A stretch of DNA of 64,000 nt, from positions 1 to 64,000 of the forward strand of contig DATJAL010000007.1 of NCBI GenBank assembly GCA_035516255.1. Direction: 5' to 3'. The DNA is from Chitinivibrionales bacterium. Lineage in GTDB: Bacteria; Fibrobacterota; Chitinivibrionia; Chitinivibrionales; FEN-1185. Below, piece after piece: positions 44,278 to 53,165 of this stretch. The notes under the pieces were generated by a model. The model did not search any database. It was not told where the DNA came from and saw only the letters and a program-made list of their open reading frames with translations. The first letter of the stretch is position 1, and every line of letters starts with the position of its first letter. The position numbers and the translations under genes are program-made.

Positions 44278-44799
44278 GTGATCCAACACACGCATTTTAA
44301 ATTCTGCCCCAAATGCGGCAGGCGCGGCATTAGCGCGGCCGATGCAAAAAGCATGCATTGCAAGTCATGCGGATACGTGTATTTCCACAACTGTACGGCG
44401 GCCGTGGCGGGGATTGTGGAGACCTCGAAGGGCATCATCCTCACCGTCAGGAACGCTAACCCCAAAAAGGGAAAGACGGACCTCCCGGGCGGTTTTACCG
44501 AATATAACGAATCAATGGAAGAGGCGCTGGGCCGGGAAATAAAGGAAGAATTGAATATCGGGATTTCCCGCATGAAATATTTCGGGTCGTTTCCCAATGT
44601 ATACCGCTATGAGAATGTAACGTATTTCACCATTGACACTGTTTTTATTTGCAAACCGGAATCTCTTTCAACTCTGCGTATGAATGGCGAGATTGCCGCC
44701 GTGATGTATGCGAAGCCGGAGGCCATCGACTTCTCACGGATCGGTTTTCCCTCCACCAAACGCGCTTTGCGGAAATACCGGGCGCTGAAAATCCGTTAG
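44278..44799 (+). CDS. Zinc-ribbon Nudix hydrolase
   Basis: A 173-aa protein. An N-terminal zinc ribbon (CPKCG at about 10-14 and CKSCG at about 28-32) is followed by a Nudix domain. The Nudix box GGFTEYNESMEEALGREIKE and EEL fits the consensus, with Asn replacing the usual final Gly. This is an NUDT/NudC-like layout, so it may hydrolyse NADH, NDP-sugars or similar nucleotides. The start is GTG 44278. It probably shares a transcript with the rhodanese gene. Confidence 0.82.
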   Translation: MIQHTHFKFCPKCGRRGISAADAKSMHCKSCGYVYFHNCTAAVAGIVETSKGIILTVRNANPKKGKTDLPGGFTEYNESMEEALGREIKEELNIGISRMKYFGSFPNVYRYENVTYFTIDTVFICKPESLSTLRMNGEIAAVMYAKPEAIDFSRIGFPSTKRALRKYRALKIR

Positions 44800-44809
44800 A
44801 GGCGGATTA

Positions 44810-45685
44810 TTATTTGTAAAACCTGCCCGCCCACAGCCTGCCGCTTTTGTCAATAAGCAGCGATTTGACGCATTGACCCGCGAACCCGACGAGTTCGGCG
44901 CGGCCGCTTCCCGGCGCAACGCGGAAAAGCCCTTTCTGCGTGCCCAGAAAAAGCGTGTCGTGTGAATCTTTTTCAATGGACCAGACCAGATTGTCTTTCG
45001 GTTCAAGCAGTATGGTCCTGCACCGGTCCCTGGCGATGATTGCGCAAAGGCCGAGCCCGCCGGCGATAAAAAGCGAGTCGTAGGCGTTCACCACCCAGCA
45101 CACGACCCCCTTGCAGTACTCACGCGTGCCGGTGCCGCTTTCCCTGTCAAACACCGATATGCCGCGCATATGCGCCACGGCGATTTCTTTTCCGAGAAAG
45201 GCGATGTCATGCGCATCGTACAAGGGCTTGAACATGATCATGCTGTCGTTGCGCTCGAAACGTATGCCCATTATTCCCGCGATCCAAAGTCTTCCCCGCT
45301 CGTCCTGCTTCATGGACCATGCCGCATATTGCGCCCATGACACCGGAAGCAGCGTGTCTTTTTCCGCTCGGTAAACGCCGGAATAATACGACGACGCGAA
45401 CAATGCCCCGTTTTCCCTGAACACCATGGAACGGAGCGGCAGCCTCCCCACGCGCCCGATGCGGCGAAACGCCTCGGGATGGTCGGGGTGAAACTGGAAA
45501 ATGCCGTCCTCGGAGGTGGAGAAGTAGATCGAGTCGTTGTGCTGCTTGATGGAATAGACCCAGGTGCGCGGGATGGGATGAAAGGGACAGGTGTTTTGTT
45601 TTTTTTCGCAGGAGACAAGAAAAAATATCAGGACAGTGCCAAGGATGATTTTTATCCTGATGATTGTGACGCGGCGGATGTGCAT
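44810..45685 (-). CDS. Beta-propeller lipoprotein
   Basis: A 291-aa lipoprotein with lipobox ending FFLVSC (about Cys26). Repeated units with the pattern DSIYFSTSEDGIF, GRLWIAGIMGI and DTLFLGTQKGLF follow, as in two-component-regulator propeller repeats. It has about five to six blades and no kinase or regulator domain, so it is a free propeller, possibly a sensor or binding module on the outer membrane. Confidence 0.68.
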   Translation of the reverse strand: MHIRRVTIIRIKIILGTVLIFFLVSCEKKQNTCPFHPIPRTWVYSIKQHNDSIYFSTSEDGIFQFHPDHPEAFRRIGRVGRLPLRSMVFRENGALFASSYYSGVYRAEKDTLLPVSWAQYAAWSMKQDERGRLWIAGIMGIRFERNDSMIMFKPLYDAHDIAFLGKEIAVAHMRGISVFDRESGTGTREYCKGVVCWVVNAYDSLFIAGGLGLCAIIARDRCRTILLEPKDNLVWSIEKDSHDTLFLGTQKGLFRVAPGSGRAELVGFAGQCVKSLLIDKSGRLWAGRFYK

Positions 45686-45727
45686 GGAATAAAAATAAAC
45701 GATAGGGAGTTAGGTCGATGAAGAAAA

Positions 45728-45753
45728 AAGCCCCTGAGGTTTTTCAGGGGCTT
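45728..45753 (-). terminator. Rho-independent terminator
   Basis: AAGCCCCTGA (45728-45737) pairs with TCAGGGGCTT (45744-45753). On the minus strand the stem is followed by CTTTTTTCTT. It would end transcription of the minus-strand gene at 45876-46319 after it has read through the repeat at 45781-45853. Confidence 0.7.
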
Positions 45754-45780
45754 ATCACCTTAGGCGACTGAGGTTTGTGA

Positions 45781-45853
45781 TGCGTCATTCCAGCGAAAGC
45801 GGGAATCCATGTCTCACCTGGTGACTGGACTCCCGCGTGCGCGGGAGTGACGT
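45781..45853. repeat. REP-like GTCATTCC...GGGAATCC inverted repeat
   Basis: GCGTCATTCCAGCGAAAGCG (about 45782-45801) and GACTCCCGCGTGCGCGGGAG with TGACGTC (45827-45853) form a long palindromic structure. It closely resembles the GTCATTCCCGCGAAAGCGGG family seen in many bacterial genomes. It lies between a terminator and the 3' end of a minus-strand gene. Confidence 0.65.
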
Positions 45854-45875
45854 CGGCAGTCAGTATCCAATTACA

Positions 45876-46319
45876 TTAATTCACCTGACGGTTGATTGTT
45901 TCCTGGTCGACGTTCTCCCGAAGAGCATCGGCAAAGGAACGTTCTAGGACAATTGGTTTAGCACTCGGATCGTTACCGTCAATGATAACAACAAGCTGGG
46001 GATTATCAATCCAGGGCTGAACTTGCACGGCATCAAACGAGAATTCCTTATTTTCCAAAACTGTTTTTACTTTACCTTTCTCAACCCATCCTGCTTTTCT
46101 GTCCCCGTCTTGGACTTTCAACGCATCCTTTGCTTTTTCCACAACAACATACCGGCCTTGTTCCTCCATGACAAACAACGGCTTTTCATACACTTTTCTG
46201 ATCCGGTTCTGATACACCGGCACATCCTTCTGCACCGGAATCGCATACATCTGCTTTTGCGCCCACGCTGCGCACGGCAGCAGCATGCCCACGGCAATCA
46301 ATACTCTTAGATATCTCAT
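45876..46319 (-). CDS. Small secreted SH3-like protein
   Basis: A 147-aa secreted protein (signal peptide to AWAQ, about residue 21) with strand-rich segments, such as KDVPVYQNRIRKV and GRYVVVEKAKD, suggesting a bacterial SH3-like fold. I choose ATG 46319 because AAAGGAGG sits 7 nt upstream; the ORF extends further to 46406. It lies just after the FecR-like anti-sigma gene, so it may be part of that regulon. The role is unknown. Confidence 0.6.
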   Translation of the reverse strand: MRYLRVLIAVGMLLPCAAWAQKQMYAIPVQKDVPVYQNRIRKVYEKPLFVMEEQGRYVVVEKAKDALKVQDGDRKAGWVEKGKVKTVLENKEFSFDAVQVQPWIDNPQLVVIIDGNDPSAKPIVLERSFADALRENVDQETINRQVN

Positions 46320-46411
46320 AATATCCTCCTTTGTCAAGTCTCGTTTTCCTTTTCTCCGACGAGCGCATGGTTTCCCGGGATTCTCCCCGCGCCCAAAATT
46401 ATGCAAAACAT

Positions 46412-47437
46412 TTATTCTGTTTTATTCGCTCCTTTTACGTCTTCAGGCATCATATGGCTTTCTCCAGAACTGCCGGGCAGCGTGCCTGATCCCGGCCTGG
46501 AAAGAGCGCCCTCAATATAGTCCCGCAGGAATTTCTCACGCACCCTGAGCATCTGGCTGTTCTGGATCATCACATTGATGATGGAGTCCCGGTTCGCGAA
46601 CGCGCCGTCGCCCTGTTTGAGCATGGCCGTGATCGAGGGCCTTCTCTCATGCTCGAGTTTCACCGCGCCCTCCACGACATTCACCATGGCATAGACGCTG
46701 TCGGCAATGACGCTGAACACCGTGCCCACGGCAACGATCCGCACCGTGGGTGTCTGCACCACAAACTGCCTGAACTTGTTTTTCTCGACGGTAAAAAGCG
46801 CCGTTCCCTTGGTGAGTTCGACCAAAACCGTTGTATCGGTCCTTGATTTCACGTTGATCACGGCCGCCGGCCCCGCCTCGATGCCGGTCTTGCCGCCCAG
46901 CCGTATGAGCGCCTCCCGGTCCTTTTTCACCGGTACTTTTCCGACGCGAATGTTGACGGAGTCAAACACCAGCACCATGTTTTTCTTCTGATCCGATCCG
47001 TTCCGCACCACAACGGTTTCAGGCAATGCCGTATTGTTCTCCGGGCCGTATTTCCCGCTCTTCACCGAGGGGCTCACGTGTCTGAAGTTTATGGACGCGT
47101 AGTCGTTGAAGGGGCCTTTTACGAGAAAATATCCGCAGACCAGCGCCGCGATGATCCCCGCAGCAATCGCGAATTTATAAATAGAAGATGCCGGAAAAGA
47201 ATATTCATGACTCTTAAAAGCGGCTTCTTTTCTATGCAGTGTCTGAGCTTTTAAAATAATGGCATCGACGGTTTTGTCAACCAGCTCCTGCGGCACTTTG
47301 TTTTCCGGATTTTCCCCGGCTATCACCGCCAGCAATTTCTCCCTGCACGCAGCACAATCGGCAAGATGCTCCTCAAACGGCGCCGATTTGTTTCCGCGGC
47401 AGTATTCCAATATCTGGCTTTGCTTGAGACAGTCCAT
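46412..47437 (-). CDS. FecR-like anti-sigma factor with N-terminal zinc finger
   Basis: A 341-aa membrane protein. A zinc-binding anti-sigma domain (His24, Cys28, Cys31) is followed by one transmembrane helix (about 87-110) and a periplasmic FecR domain (LTKGTALFTVEKNK...VVQTPTVRIVAVGTVFSV, about residues 205-250). A charged tail of about 100 residues ends it. It should hold the upstream ECF sigma factor until an envelope signal arrives. It lies 10 bp after the sigma gene. Confidence 0.78.
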   Translation of the reverse strand: MDCLKQSQILEYCRGNKSAPFEEHLADCAACREKLLAVIAGENPENKVPQELVDKTVDAIILKAQTLHRKEAAFKSHEYSFPASSIYKFAIAAGIIAALVCGYFLVKGPFNDYASINFRHVSPSVKSGKYGPENNTALPETVVVRNGSDQKKNMVLVFDSVNIRVGKVPVKKDREALIRLGGKTGIEAGPAAVINVKSRTDTTVLVELTKGTALFTVEKNKFRQFVVQTPTVRIVAVGTVFSVIADSVYAMVNVVEGAVKLEHERRPSITAMLKQGDGAFANRDSIINVMIQNSQMLRVREKFLRDYIEGALSRPGSGTLPGSSGESHMMPEDVKGANKTE

Positions 47438-47447
47438 ATAGGCCTCA

Positions 47448-48029
47448 TTACTTCGCGACGACGCGACGCATACCCTTTTTTATTTTTTGAACAATCTTCG
47501 CCTTCTTCGAATAAATGGTATCAACCGCCACGCCCATCACCGTTGCAATGGTCTCCGGCGGCATGCATTCTTCAAAGTAAAGATGGTAAAAAAGCCGTTC
47601 CTGCGGCGAGAAATCGACAAGCAAGCCCTTTATTTTTTCCATTATCTCGCCATTTTCAAGGGGAAGGAACCCTTCCTCTTCGTCAATGACATTCTCGGGC
47701 GGCTCGACCGGTCCTTTTCTCCTACGGTTGAGCGCATTTATCGCCGTTGTGCGGGCAATGGTCATCAGGTAAGTGCCCAACCCCGCCTTTTCAGGGACAT
47801 ACGCCTTGAGCTTCCTGCAATCACCATCGAAAAGAGAGACAAACACCTCCTGAAATACATCCTTTATTTCATCCTGGTCCTTCGCCGAATATCTACGAAA
47901 AACCCACGTTATTGTCTGCATCACCAGCCTCCCGTACCGGCTGATCAGTTCGTTGAGCGCGCCCTTGTCGGGCGGCTGTGCAACACACCGCGCTACCAGG
48001 GATGCGTCATCGGTGAGGTGTATTTGCAT
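47448..48029 (-). CDS. ECF-family RNA polymerase sigma factor (first)
   Basis: A 193-aa sigma factor of the ECF group with region 2 (DEIKDVFQEVFVSLF, about 52-66; LGTYLMTIARTTAINALNRR) and region 4 (PPETIATVMGVAVDTIYSKK). Region 1.1, 1.2 and 3 are absent. The cognate anti-sigma gene is immediately downstream, as is usual. The protein probably directs transcription of the local operon. It is divergent from the kinase gene at 48241. Confidence 0.88.
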   Translation of the reverse strand: MQIHLTDDASLVARCVAQPPDKGALNELISRYGRLVMQTITWVFRRYSAKDQDEIKDVFQEVFVSLFDGDCRKLKAYVPEKAGLGTYLMTIARTTAINALNRRRKGPVEPPENVIDEEEGFLPLENGEIMEKIKGLLVDFSPQERLFYHLYFEECMPPETIATVMGVAVDTIYSKKAKIVQKIKKGMRRVVAK

Positions 48030-48240
48030 AAGGGTCGCCCCGGAATCACTATTCGCTGGTACCTGACTACATATACAATTATTTTAAAAAAACCTACCCG
48101 ACTATTTAACTTTGATTTTGCCGATTTAAACGATGACGCTGATTTTAAACATTGAAGAAGAGCTTGCTTACATTATAGCTCATCCTATTTACTTGTGCAA
48201 TAAGCGTATGCAATTCGATTGAAAAAGATGGACCCGCTTC

Positions 48241-49683
48241 ATGGCTGTATCCTACGGCGTTCCGGCTGAATTCATCAACGCCCTCTATAAAAAAGACGGC
48301 GTCATAGCGCTCGGCTTTGAGCAGTATCTGTGCGAATCGCTGATCGGATCGGGCGGGCTTGGCGTGGTGATCAAGGCGAAGAAATCCGCGGGGCTCACGG
48401 TCGCACTCAAGTTCCTCCACACCCAGGCGCAGGGTGACGCGGGCGACATTCTTGAGCGGTTCAAGCGCGAGATCCGCGCCACCAAGATCGTGGGCGACAT
48501 CTCGGACTCCTGCGTGCGCGTGTATGAGTGCGGCGAATACGCCCTGCAGAACTTCGGCTCCATCCCGTTTTTCAGCATGGAATACGTTCCCGGCCTGAGC
48601 CTCGAGGACTTCATTCTGCTGCGGGAGACGCCGTTCACCCCGCTCGAGATATGGGTGCTGGCGCGCCAGATCGCCATGGCGCTCGACGACATCCACGCCA
48701 AGGGCATCGTGCACCGCGACATTAAACCCAGCAACATCCTCGTGCACGAAACGAGGCGCATCGTGAAGGTGACGGATTTCGGCATATCGCGCGACGTGTC
48801 GTCCGACACGGGCGTCACCATGGCCATGGACGACGGCATTCCGGTGATCCTCGGCACCCCCAACTACCTTTCGCGCTACTACTTCGACACGGTGCCTGTT
48901 GACAAAAGCGACGTTTTCGAGAAGAGCCCGGGCCGGTTCACGCGCAGGTCGACGGGCGAGCATGTCACCGCCGACTCCGCCGGCCGATATGTGTGCGCCT
49001 ACAAGGGTGAAAAGCTCGACATCAGCGTGCTGGCGTCCACCATCCTTTTCGAGCTCGCCACGCGGGTCAATCCCTTTGCCGGCTCGCCGCTGCCCTCCAT
49101 CCTCACCGACATCATGCGCGGCATGCGCCTCGACCTCAAGACGTTTTTCCGCGACCATCCCGATTTCTTCCACGACCAGGCGCGGAAAAAACCCGCCTTC
49201 ATCGAGCGCCTCGCCCGGATTATACGGAAGGGATACAACGCGCCGCGCAGCAGGACCTACGCAAGCGCCGGCGAACTGATCCGCGACCTTGACGGCGCGA
49301 TCAAGTCGTTCTGCGGACGCGTGCCCGGCGCGGCCGAAAAGGACGACATCATGGCCACCATCCTGGGCAAGACGCTTGTTGACGAATACGAACACGTGCT
49401 GCGGCGGTGCGAACGCGCCGTGCGGGACAACGCCGAGGCCGACGACAAGACGAATATCAACCGGATCATGCTCTTGTACAAGCTCAAGAAAACAGAGCGC
49501 CTCATGGCGTGCCTCGACCTTCTGCATGCGAAAACCGCCGAACTTGCCAGGAAAAAGGAGCCGGAGCGGACCAGCTGCGCGTTTCTGCTGGAATTGTGGG
49601 AGAAGCTCGAGCGCTTCGGTATCGAGGATCGGTATCGGGAAAACAGCGCGCTGCTTAAAACCGCGCTGCAGAACGCGCCATGA
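48241..49683 (+). CDS. Hanks-type Ser/Thr protein kinase
   Basis: A 480-aa cytoplasmic kinase. The Gly-rich loop is GSGGLG (36-41), the ATP-binding Lys is Lys57 in VALK, the catalytic loop is HRDIKPSN (158-165), and DFG is at 179-181. All catalytic residues are present. A long insert in the activation loop region (about 200-245) and a roughly 130-residue C-terminal helical tail follow. There is no transmembrane helix or PASTA repeat. The downstream gene encodes a kinase-like protein without these residues, and the pair probably works together. Confidence 0.85.
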   Translation: MAVSYGVPAEFINALYKKDGVIALGFEQYLCESLIGSGGLGVVIKAKKSAGLTVALKFLHTQAQGDAGDILERFKREIRATKIVGDISDSCVRVYECGEYALQNFGSIPFFSMEYVPGLSLEDFILLRETPFTPLEIWVLARQIAMALDDIHAKGIVHRDIKPSNILVHETRRIVKVTDFGISRDVSSDTGVTMAMDDGIPVILGTPNYLSRYYFDTVPVDKSDVFEKSPGRFTRRSTGEHVTADSAGRYVCAYKGEKLDISVLASTILFELATRVNPFAGSPLPSILTDIMRGMRLDLKTFFRDHPDFFHDQARKKPAFIERLARIIRKGYNAPRSRTYASAGELIRDLDGAIKSFCGRVPGAAEKDDIMATILGKTLVDEYEHVLRRCERAVRDNAEADDKTNINRIMLLYKLKKTERLMACLDLLHAKTAELARKKEPERTSCAFLLELWEKLERFGIEDRYRENSALLKTALQNAP

Positions 49684-49684
49684 T

Positions 49685-49845
49685 AAAAAATTCACCATGG
49701 AGGCAGGAGAGCACGGAGAAAAGAATGGAGTTGGAGGTTGAAGGTTGAAAGCAGCAGCAAGAACAAAGCACATTTAACTTTCAACTTCCAACTGTAAACT
49801 GTTGGTTCCCTCTGTGTCCTCTGTGTCTCTGTGGCAAATCTTATA
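49685..49845. repeat. Nested inverted-repeat element between kinase and pseudokinase
   Basis: The outer left arm (AATTCACCATGGAGGCAGGA, about 49688) and the right arm (TCTGTGTCTCTGTGGCAAAT, 49821-49840) are partly complementary. Inside are a second pair, GTTGGAGGTTGAAGGTTGAA (49731-49750) and CTTTCAACTTCCAAC (49779-49793). Similar elements lie at 17285-17438 and 61830-61930. Confidence 0.55.
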
Positions 49846-49874
49846 ACAGGTGTAGAACACTCACAGGATCTCCC

Positions 49875-51170
49875 ATGCCCGATGACACCGTCATGCAAGT
49901 GACCAAGCGGTTCACGGAACCGCTTTCACTCGAGAACATCTCGGGCGTATGCCCGGGCTTTGTGCGCGCAAAACAGATGCTTAAAATCGGCAGAGACGTC
50001 ATTGCATCGGACGAAATCCTGGTGGAGGAGGTCGCATATCCTTCGCTGGAAAAAATGACCGCCGAGCTCAAGAGCCTCGGGCTCAAGGCCGGGCTGGCAT
50101 CGTCATTCGAGCACATGTCGGCGCCGCCGCCAAAATATGCCTACACCGACAACAAGGAGCTGTTGACGTGGTACATCACGCCGGTGCCGCCGGTCACGCT
50201 CGCCATGCTCCTCGCGCAAATCAAGGACCGATTCCCTCCCCATTACACCTGGAACAGAATGGCGTTTGTCCGCGATGCGCTGACTGCGGTGCGCGAAAGC
50301 TTCAGGCTGTCGTTCAAGGTGCGCAGAAATCCCCTGGCCGCCGTGAGAGACGCCTTCGATACCACGCGACGCGCATGGCCGCAGCGGCTCCCGTCGCGCG
50401 AGCGTCTCGCCCTTGCCGCCCTGCTTGCCGACATCATGCGGAAAAAACACAACGCAGGCATTTTTCACAACAACATCTTCCCGCACACCGTCTTTTTCTC
50501 CCAGGCCGTCACGCCGAGGTTCCTCAACAATTATTCGGGTGTCGAGCCAACCGTGATGGCCCAGTATATCCCGCCGGCCATCCGGCACCGCGACGCGGCG
50601 CTGTCTCTCGGTGCACAATCGCAAGACACCTACAGCGTCGCGCTCGCTGCCTATGAGCTTGTCACCGGCGAGCCGCTCAACGGGCCCGCGTTCGATCTCG
50701 ACCCTCCGGTGGCTTTCAACCACCCCGTTCCCGACTTTCTCACGAAACGTTTTTCAGGCGTTTTATCGTTTATCAATCCCTGCCTCGGCTTCGCCCGCGC
50801 ACTGTGGGACGCGGTGTTCAGGCACTACGACGAGTTCCTCGCGACGTTTAACGAGTCGAACTGGCCGCGCTTTCGCAGGCTCAACGAGGCGACCGGCTCG
50901 TTTGCGCGCTCGATTCCCTTTGTCCGGAAATTCCTGAACATCTGGTTCCCGACGCGGACCGCATGGGCGCTGCGCATCGTCCTCGATTACCGCGCCAACG
51001 AAAGCATCTTCGGCGCGACGGGCAGATTGTTCAAATCCTCCCATGTCAAAAAAAACGCGGATTGCGCGTTTCTGTCCCGCGCTTTTCCCAAAAGGCCGTT
51101 TTCGCAAAAGTCAAGGTTGGCAAGGCTGATACAGGAAATCATTGATGAGAATACAGTGAGAGAGCCGTAA
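49875..51170 (+). CDS. Predicted pseudokinase
   Basis: A 431-aa protein with kinase-fold cues but without key residues. The segment HNAGIFHNNIFPHTV (192-206) matches the catalytic loop GIVHRDIKPSN, but Arg-Asp is Asn-Asn and Lys is Phe. The SQDTYSVALAAYELVTGEPL segment matches the DxYSLGxxxYEMLTG helix F region. A DFG motif is not apparent. It probably cannot phosphorylate and may regulate or scaffold the upstream active kinase. AGGA precedes the ATG. It also has a long N-terminal region unlike a kinase N-lobe. Confidence 0.65.
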   Translation: MPDDTVMQVTKRFTEPLSLENISGVCPGFVRAKQMLKIGRDVIASDEILVEEVAYPSLEKMTAELKSLGLKAGLASSFEHMSAPPPKYAYTDNKELLTWYITPVPPVTLAMLLAQIKDRFPPHYTWNRMAFVRDALTAVRESFRLSFKVRRNPLAAVRDAFDTTRRAWPQRLPSRERLALAALLADIMRKKHNAGIFHNNIFPHTVFFSQAVTPRFLNNYSGVEPTVMAQYIPPAIRHRDAALSLGAQSQDTYSVALAAYELVTGEPLNGPAFDLDPPVAFNHPVPDFLTKRFSGVLSFINPCLGFARALWDAVFRHYDEFLATFNESNWPRFRRLNEATGSFARSIPFVRKFLNIWFPTRTAWALRIVLDYRANESIFGATGRLFKSSHVKKNADCAFLSRAFPKRPFSQKSRLARLIQEIIDENTVREP

Positions 51171-51189
51171 TCGGTTTTTTATTGATAAG

Positions 51190-51535
51190 ATTAAAATGAG
51201 CGTTCCCCCGCTTCGCGGGGCCGGCCTTCTTCCGGGCTCGGCTGTTCGCCTCGTTGCTGGACCGCCGAGTCGCCTTCGTCTCGATACGCCGCTTAAAAGC
51301 GGCTACTCGACGACCGCGGCGAAGTTCTGCTTCGTCAACAAACCATTTTGGCGCCGATCGGACAATTTCTCCGCATCACAATTTAATAGGTATGATGTAT
51401 GGCAGGCCGGAAATATCGCGAAAATGCAATATTTGGACCGGCCGTGCAAGTTTTCGGATGCGAAATAATAAAAACAATTTGGGGCGCGGCCGGGCCGCGG
51501 CCAGGGGGATGCTTCCCCCACCAGATTATTTTTAT
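51190..51535. repeat. G+C-rich dispersed elements
   Basis: GCGTTCCCCCGCTTCGCGGG (51201-51220) contains the hairpin CCCCGC-TTC-GCGGGG. GGCTACTCGACGACCG (51301-51316) matches 23914-23929. A second block at 51481-51525 (GCGCGGCCGGGCCGCGGCCA, then GGGGGATGCTTCCCCCACCA) resembles the element at 155-200. The gap 51171-51668 otherwise holds only the promoter below. Confidence 0.55.
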
Positions 51536-51579
51536 CTTTTCATATCAACCGCACTACCATGAGATAACCCTGTATTCCC

Positions 51580-51607
51580 TTGACACTGCCTCCCCAATCG
51601 TTTTAAT
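51580..51607 (+). promoter_or_regulatory. sigma70-type promoter of the lipoprotein/ECF operon
   Basis: TTGACA (51580-51585) and TTTAAT (51602-51607) are 16 bases apart. They lie about 60 bp before the lipoprotein start, which has GGAGG at 51657-51661. Confidence 0.55.
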
Positions 51608-51668
51608 TTACTGATAGCGAGAACTCATCCCCCCATCGGAAACAAACCCTTATACTGGAGGAAACGGT

Positions 51669-52541
51669 ATGAAAGTCCTGGCAAGGATCCTTTCTGTTCT
51701 GGCGGTTTCCTGTCTGTTGTTCGTCATGCTCGCCGGCTGCGGCGTGAGCGAGAAGAAACTCAGCGACGCGGAGCAGCGCATGCAGACGCTGCAGGCCAAC
51801 GGCGTTCCCGACTCGATGCTCACCGAGGCGAGGGTAATGATCGCGCAGGCGCGGACGGCGAAAAAGCTCGGCAACGGCATCGGCGCCAAGGCCGATTACG
51901 ATTCCGCAATGTCAATCCTTACGAAGGCCGAGGGCAGTTACGGCGCCACCACGGCAGAGGTCCAGCCGCAGGTCGAGGCGGCGCGCAAAGCGCTCGGCGA
52001 GAAAAAACTCAACCTGTCCGGCGCCAACCTGAAGGAGGCGGACAGCCTTCTTGGGGTCATCGACGCGCTGGTAAACGCTAAAAACTGGCCCGATGCAAAG
52101 GCCAAATGCCAGGAAATAACCGCCATTTTCGCCGGCCTTGAAAAAGACGAGCAGCTTGCAAAAGAGGTGAAGCCGAAAATCATCGGCACCTGGATCGGCA
52201 TATTTAACGACAAGGAAAACGGCGCCAAGGCGGTGGAGAAAAAACAGTACACCTTCGCCGCCGACGGCAAAGTTGACATTACAGAAGAGCGGTCGGGGCT
52301 GACGAGTCCTGATCTCAAGGAGGATTGGAAGTTCCAGTCGGCCGGCAGGTACGAGTTGAAGGGGGACACCATTCTCATCTCGGTCACCCATGAAAAACGC
52401 CTCAAAATGGTCTACCAGCATCTCAAGCAGAAAAAATGGGTAAAGGACGAAAAACCGCTGTATGACTCGGTGATCACCAGCGGCAAAAAGGACCGGTACG
52501 TGGCGTTCGGGGACCTCAAGGATAATTTCAAGAAAAAGTAA
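51669..52541 (+). CDS. Lipoprotein with helical repeats and lipocalin-like C-terminus
   Basis: A 290-aa lipoprotein with lipobox ending LAGC (about Cys24). A helical region (about 30-165) has regularly spaced Ala and Leu, as in DUF4398-like proteins. A C-terminal strand-rich domain (IIGTWIGIFNDKENGAK, about residue 175 onward) suggests a small barrel. Function is unknown. It is the first gene of the second ECF cluster, although a rho-independent terminator separates it from the sigma gene. Confidence 0.62.
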   Translation: MKVLARILSVLAVSCLLFVMLAGCGVSEKKLSDAEQRMQTLQANGVPDSMLTEARVMIAQARTAKKLGNGIGAKADYDSAMSILTKAEGSYGATTAEVQPQVEAARKALGEKKLNLSGANLKEADSLLGVIDALVNAKNWPDAKAKCQEITAIFAGLEKDEQLAKEVKPKIIGTWIGIFNDKENGAKAVEKKQYTFAADGKVDITEERSGLTSPDLKEDWKFQSAGRYELKGDTILISVTHEKRLKMVYQHLKQKKWVKDEKPLYDSVITSGKKDRYVAFGDLKDNFKKK

Positions 52542-52572
52542 TGCCGCCGGTTTTTCGCATGGAGGAAATGAA

Positions 52573-52602
52573 GGCGGGCTGCGATGCCCGCCTCTTTTTT
52601 TA
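52573..52602 (+). terminator. Rho-independent terminator
   Basis: GGCGGGC (52573-52579) pairs with GCCCGCC (52586-52592), followed by TCTTTTTTTT. It ends the lipoprotein transcript before the ECF sigma gene at 52668. Confidence 0.8.
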
Positions 52603-52667
52603 ATCGGAAAAATATTTTTGAGCGGAATGCCTTTTCATCCGTGTCTATCATAGAGAACCGGCACTGT

Positions 52668-53165
52668 ATGAATCAAGATCCCGGGACAGTTCCTGCGCAG
52701 GAGCTGTACGAAAAATACGGTTTTCTGATCCACCGCATCTGCCTCCGCATCCTCGGCTCGGAAGACGACGCCAAGGACGCGCTGCAGGCGGTGTTTCTAA
52801 AGCTGCTGCAGCAGTACGCCGGAATCCGGGATAAGGAAAGGACCGTTCCCTGGATTTTCAACACGGCCAAGCACCACTGCTTCAACATGCTCAGGGCGAA
52901 TAAAAAATTCGTTGACGGCATCGAGCCGGACGATATCGCGGAAGTGAAGGATGAGGGAGATTGTTTTGAAAAGAGAAACCTGATAAAAATGATCTTCATG
53001 AACCAGAGCAGGAAAGTTCGGGACGCGGTGTATTACACCTATGTGGAAGAGTTTGACCAGCGGGAGATACAAAAGATTACCGGCCAGTCTCCCGCCACCA
53101 TACGGAGAAATCTCATTAAATTCAAGAATAGCCTTCCCGGAATCAGGAAAAGGCTCGGGATATGA
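52668..53165 (+). CDS. ECF-family RNA polymerase sigma factor (second)
   Basis: A 165-aa sigma factor of the ECF group. Region 2 has EDDAKDALQAVFLKLLQQ and WIFNTAKHHCFNMLR. Region 4 has QREIQKITGQSPATIRRNL. I chose ATG 52668 because it gives the family-typical N-terminus; the open frame to 52584 crosses the terminator. It overlaps the following lipoprotein gene by 4 bp, and a zinc-finger anti-sigma gene follows at 53652. Confidence 0.85.
   Translation: MNQDPGTVPAQELYEKYGFLIHRICLRILGSEDDAKDALQAVFLKLLQQYAGIRDKERTVPWIFNTAKHHCFNMLRANKKFVDGIEPDDIAEVKDEGDCFEKRNLIKMIFMNQSRKVRDAVYYTYVEEFDQREIQKITGQSPATIRRNLIKFKNSLPGIRKRLGI

Noticed and set aside
48145-49773. 542-aa minus-strand frame opposite the kinase gene
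   Set aside because: It is antisense to a clear kinase with all motifs. Composition is that of a shadow.
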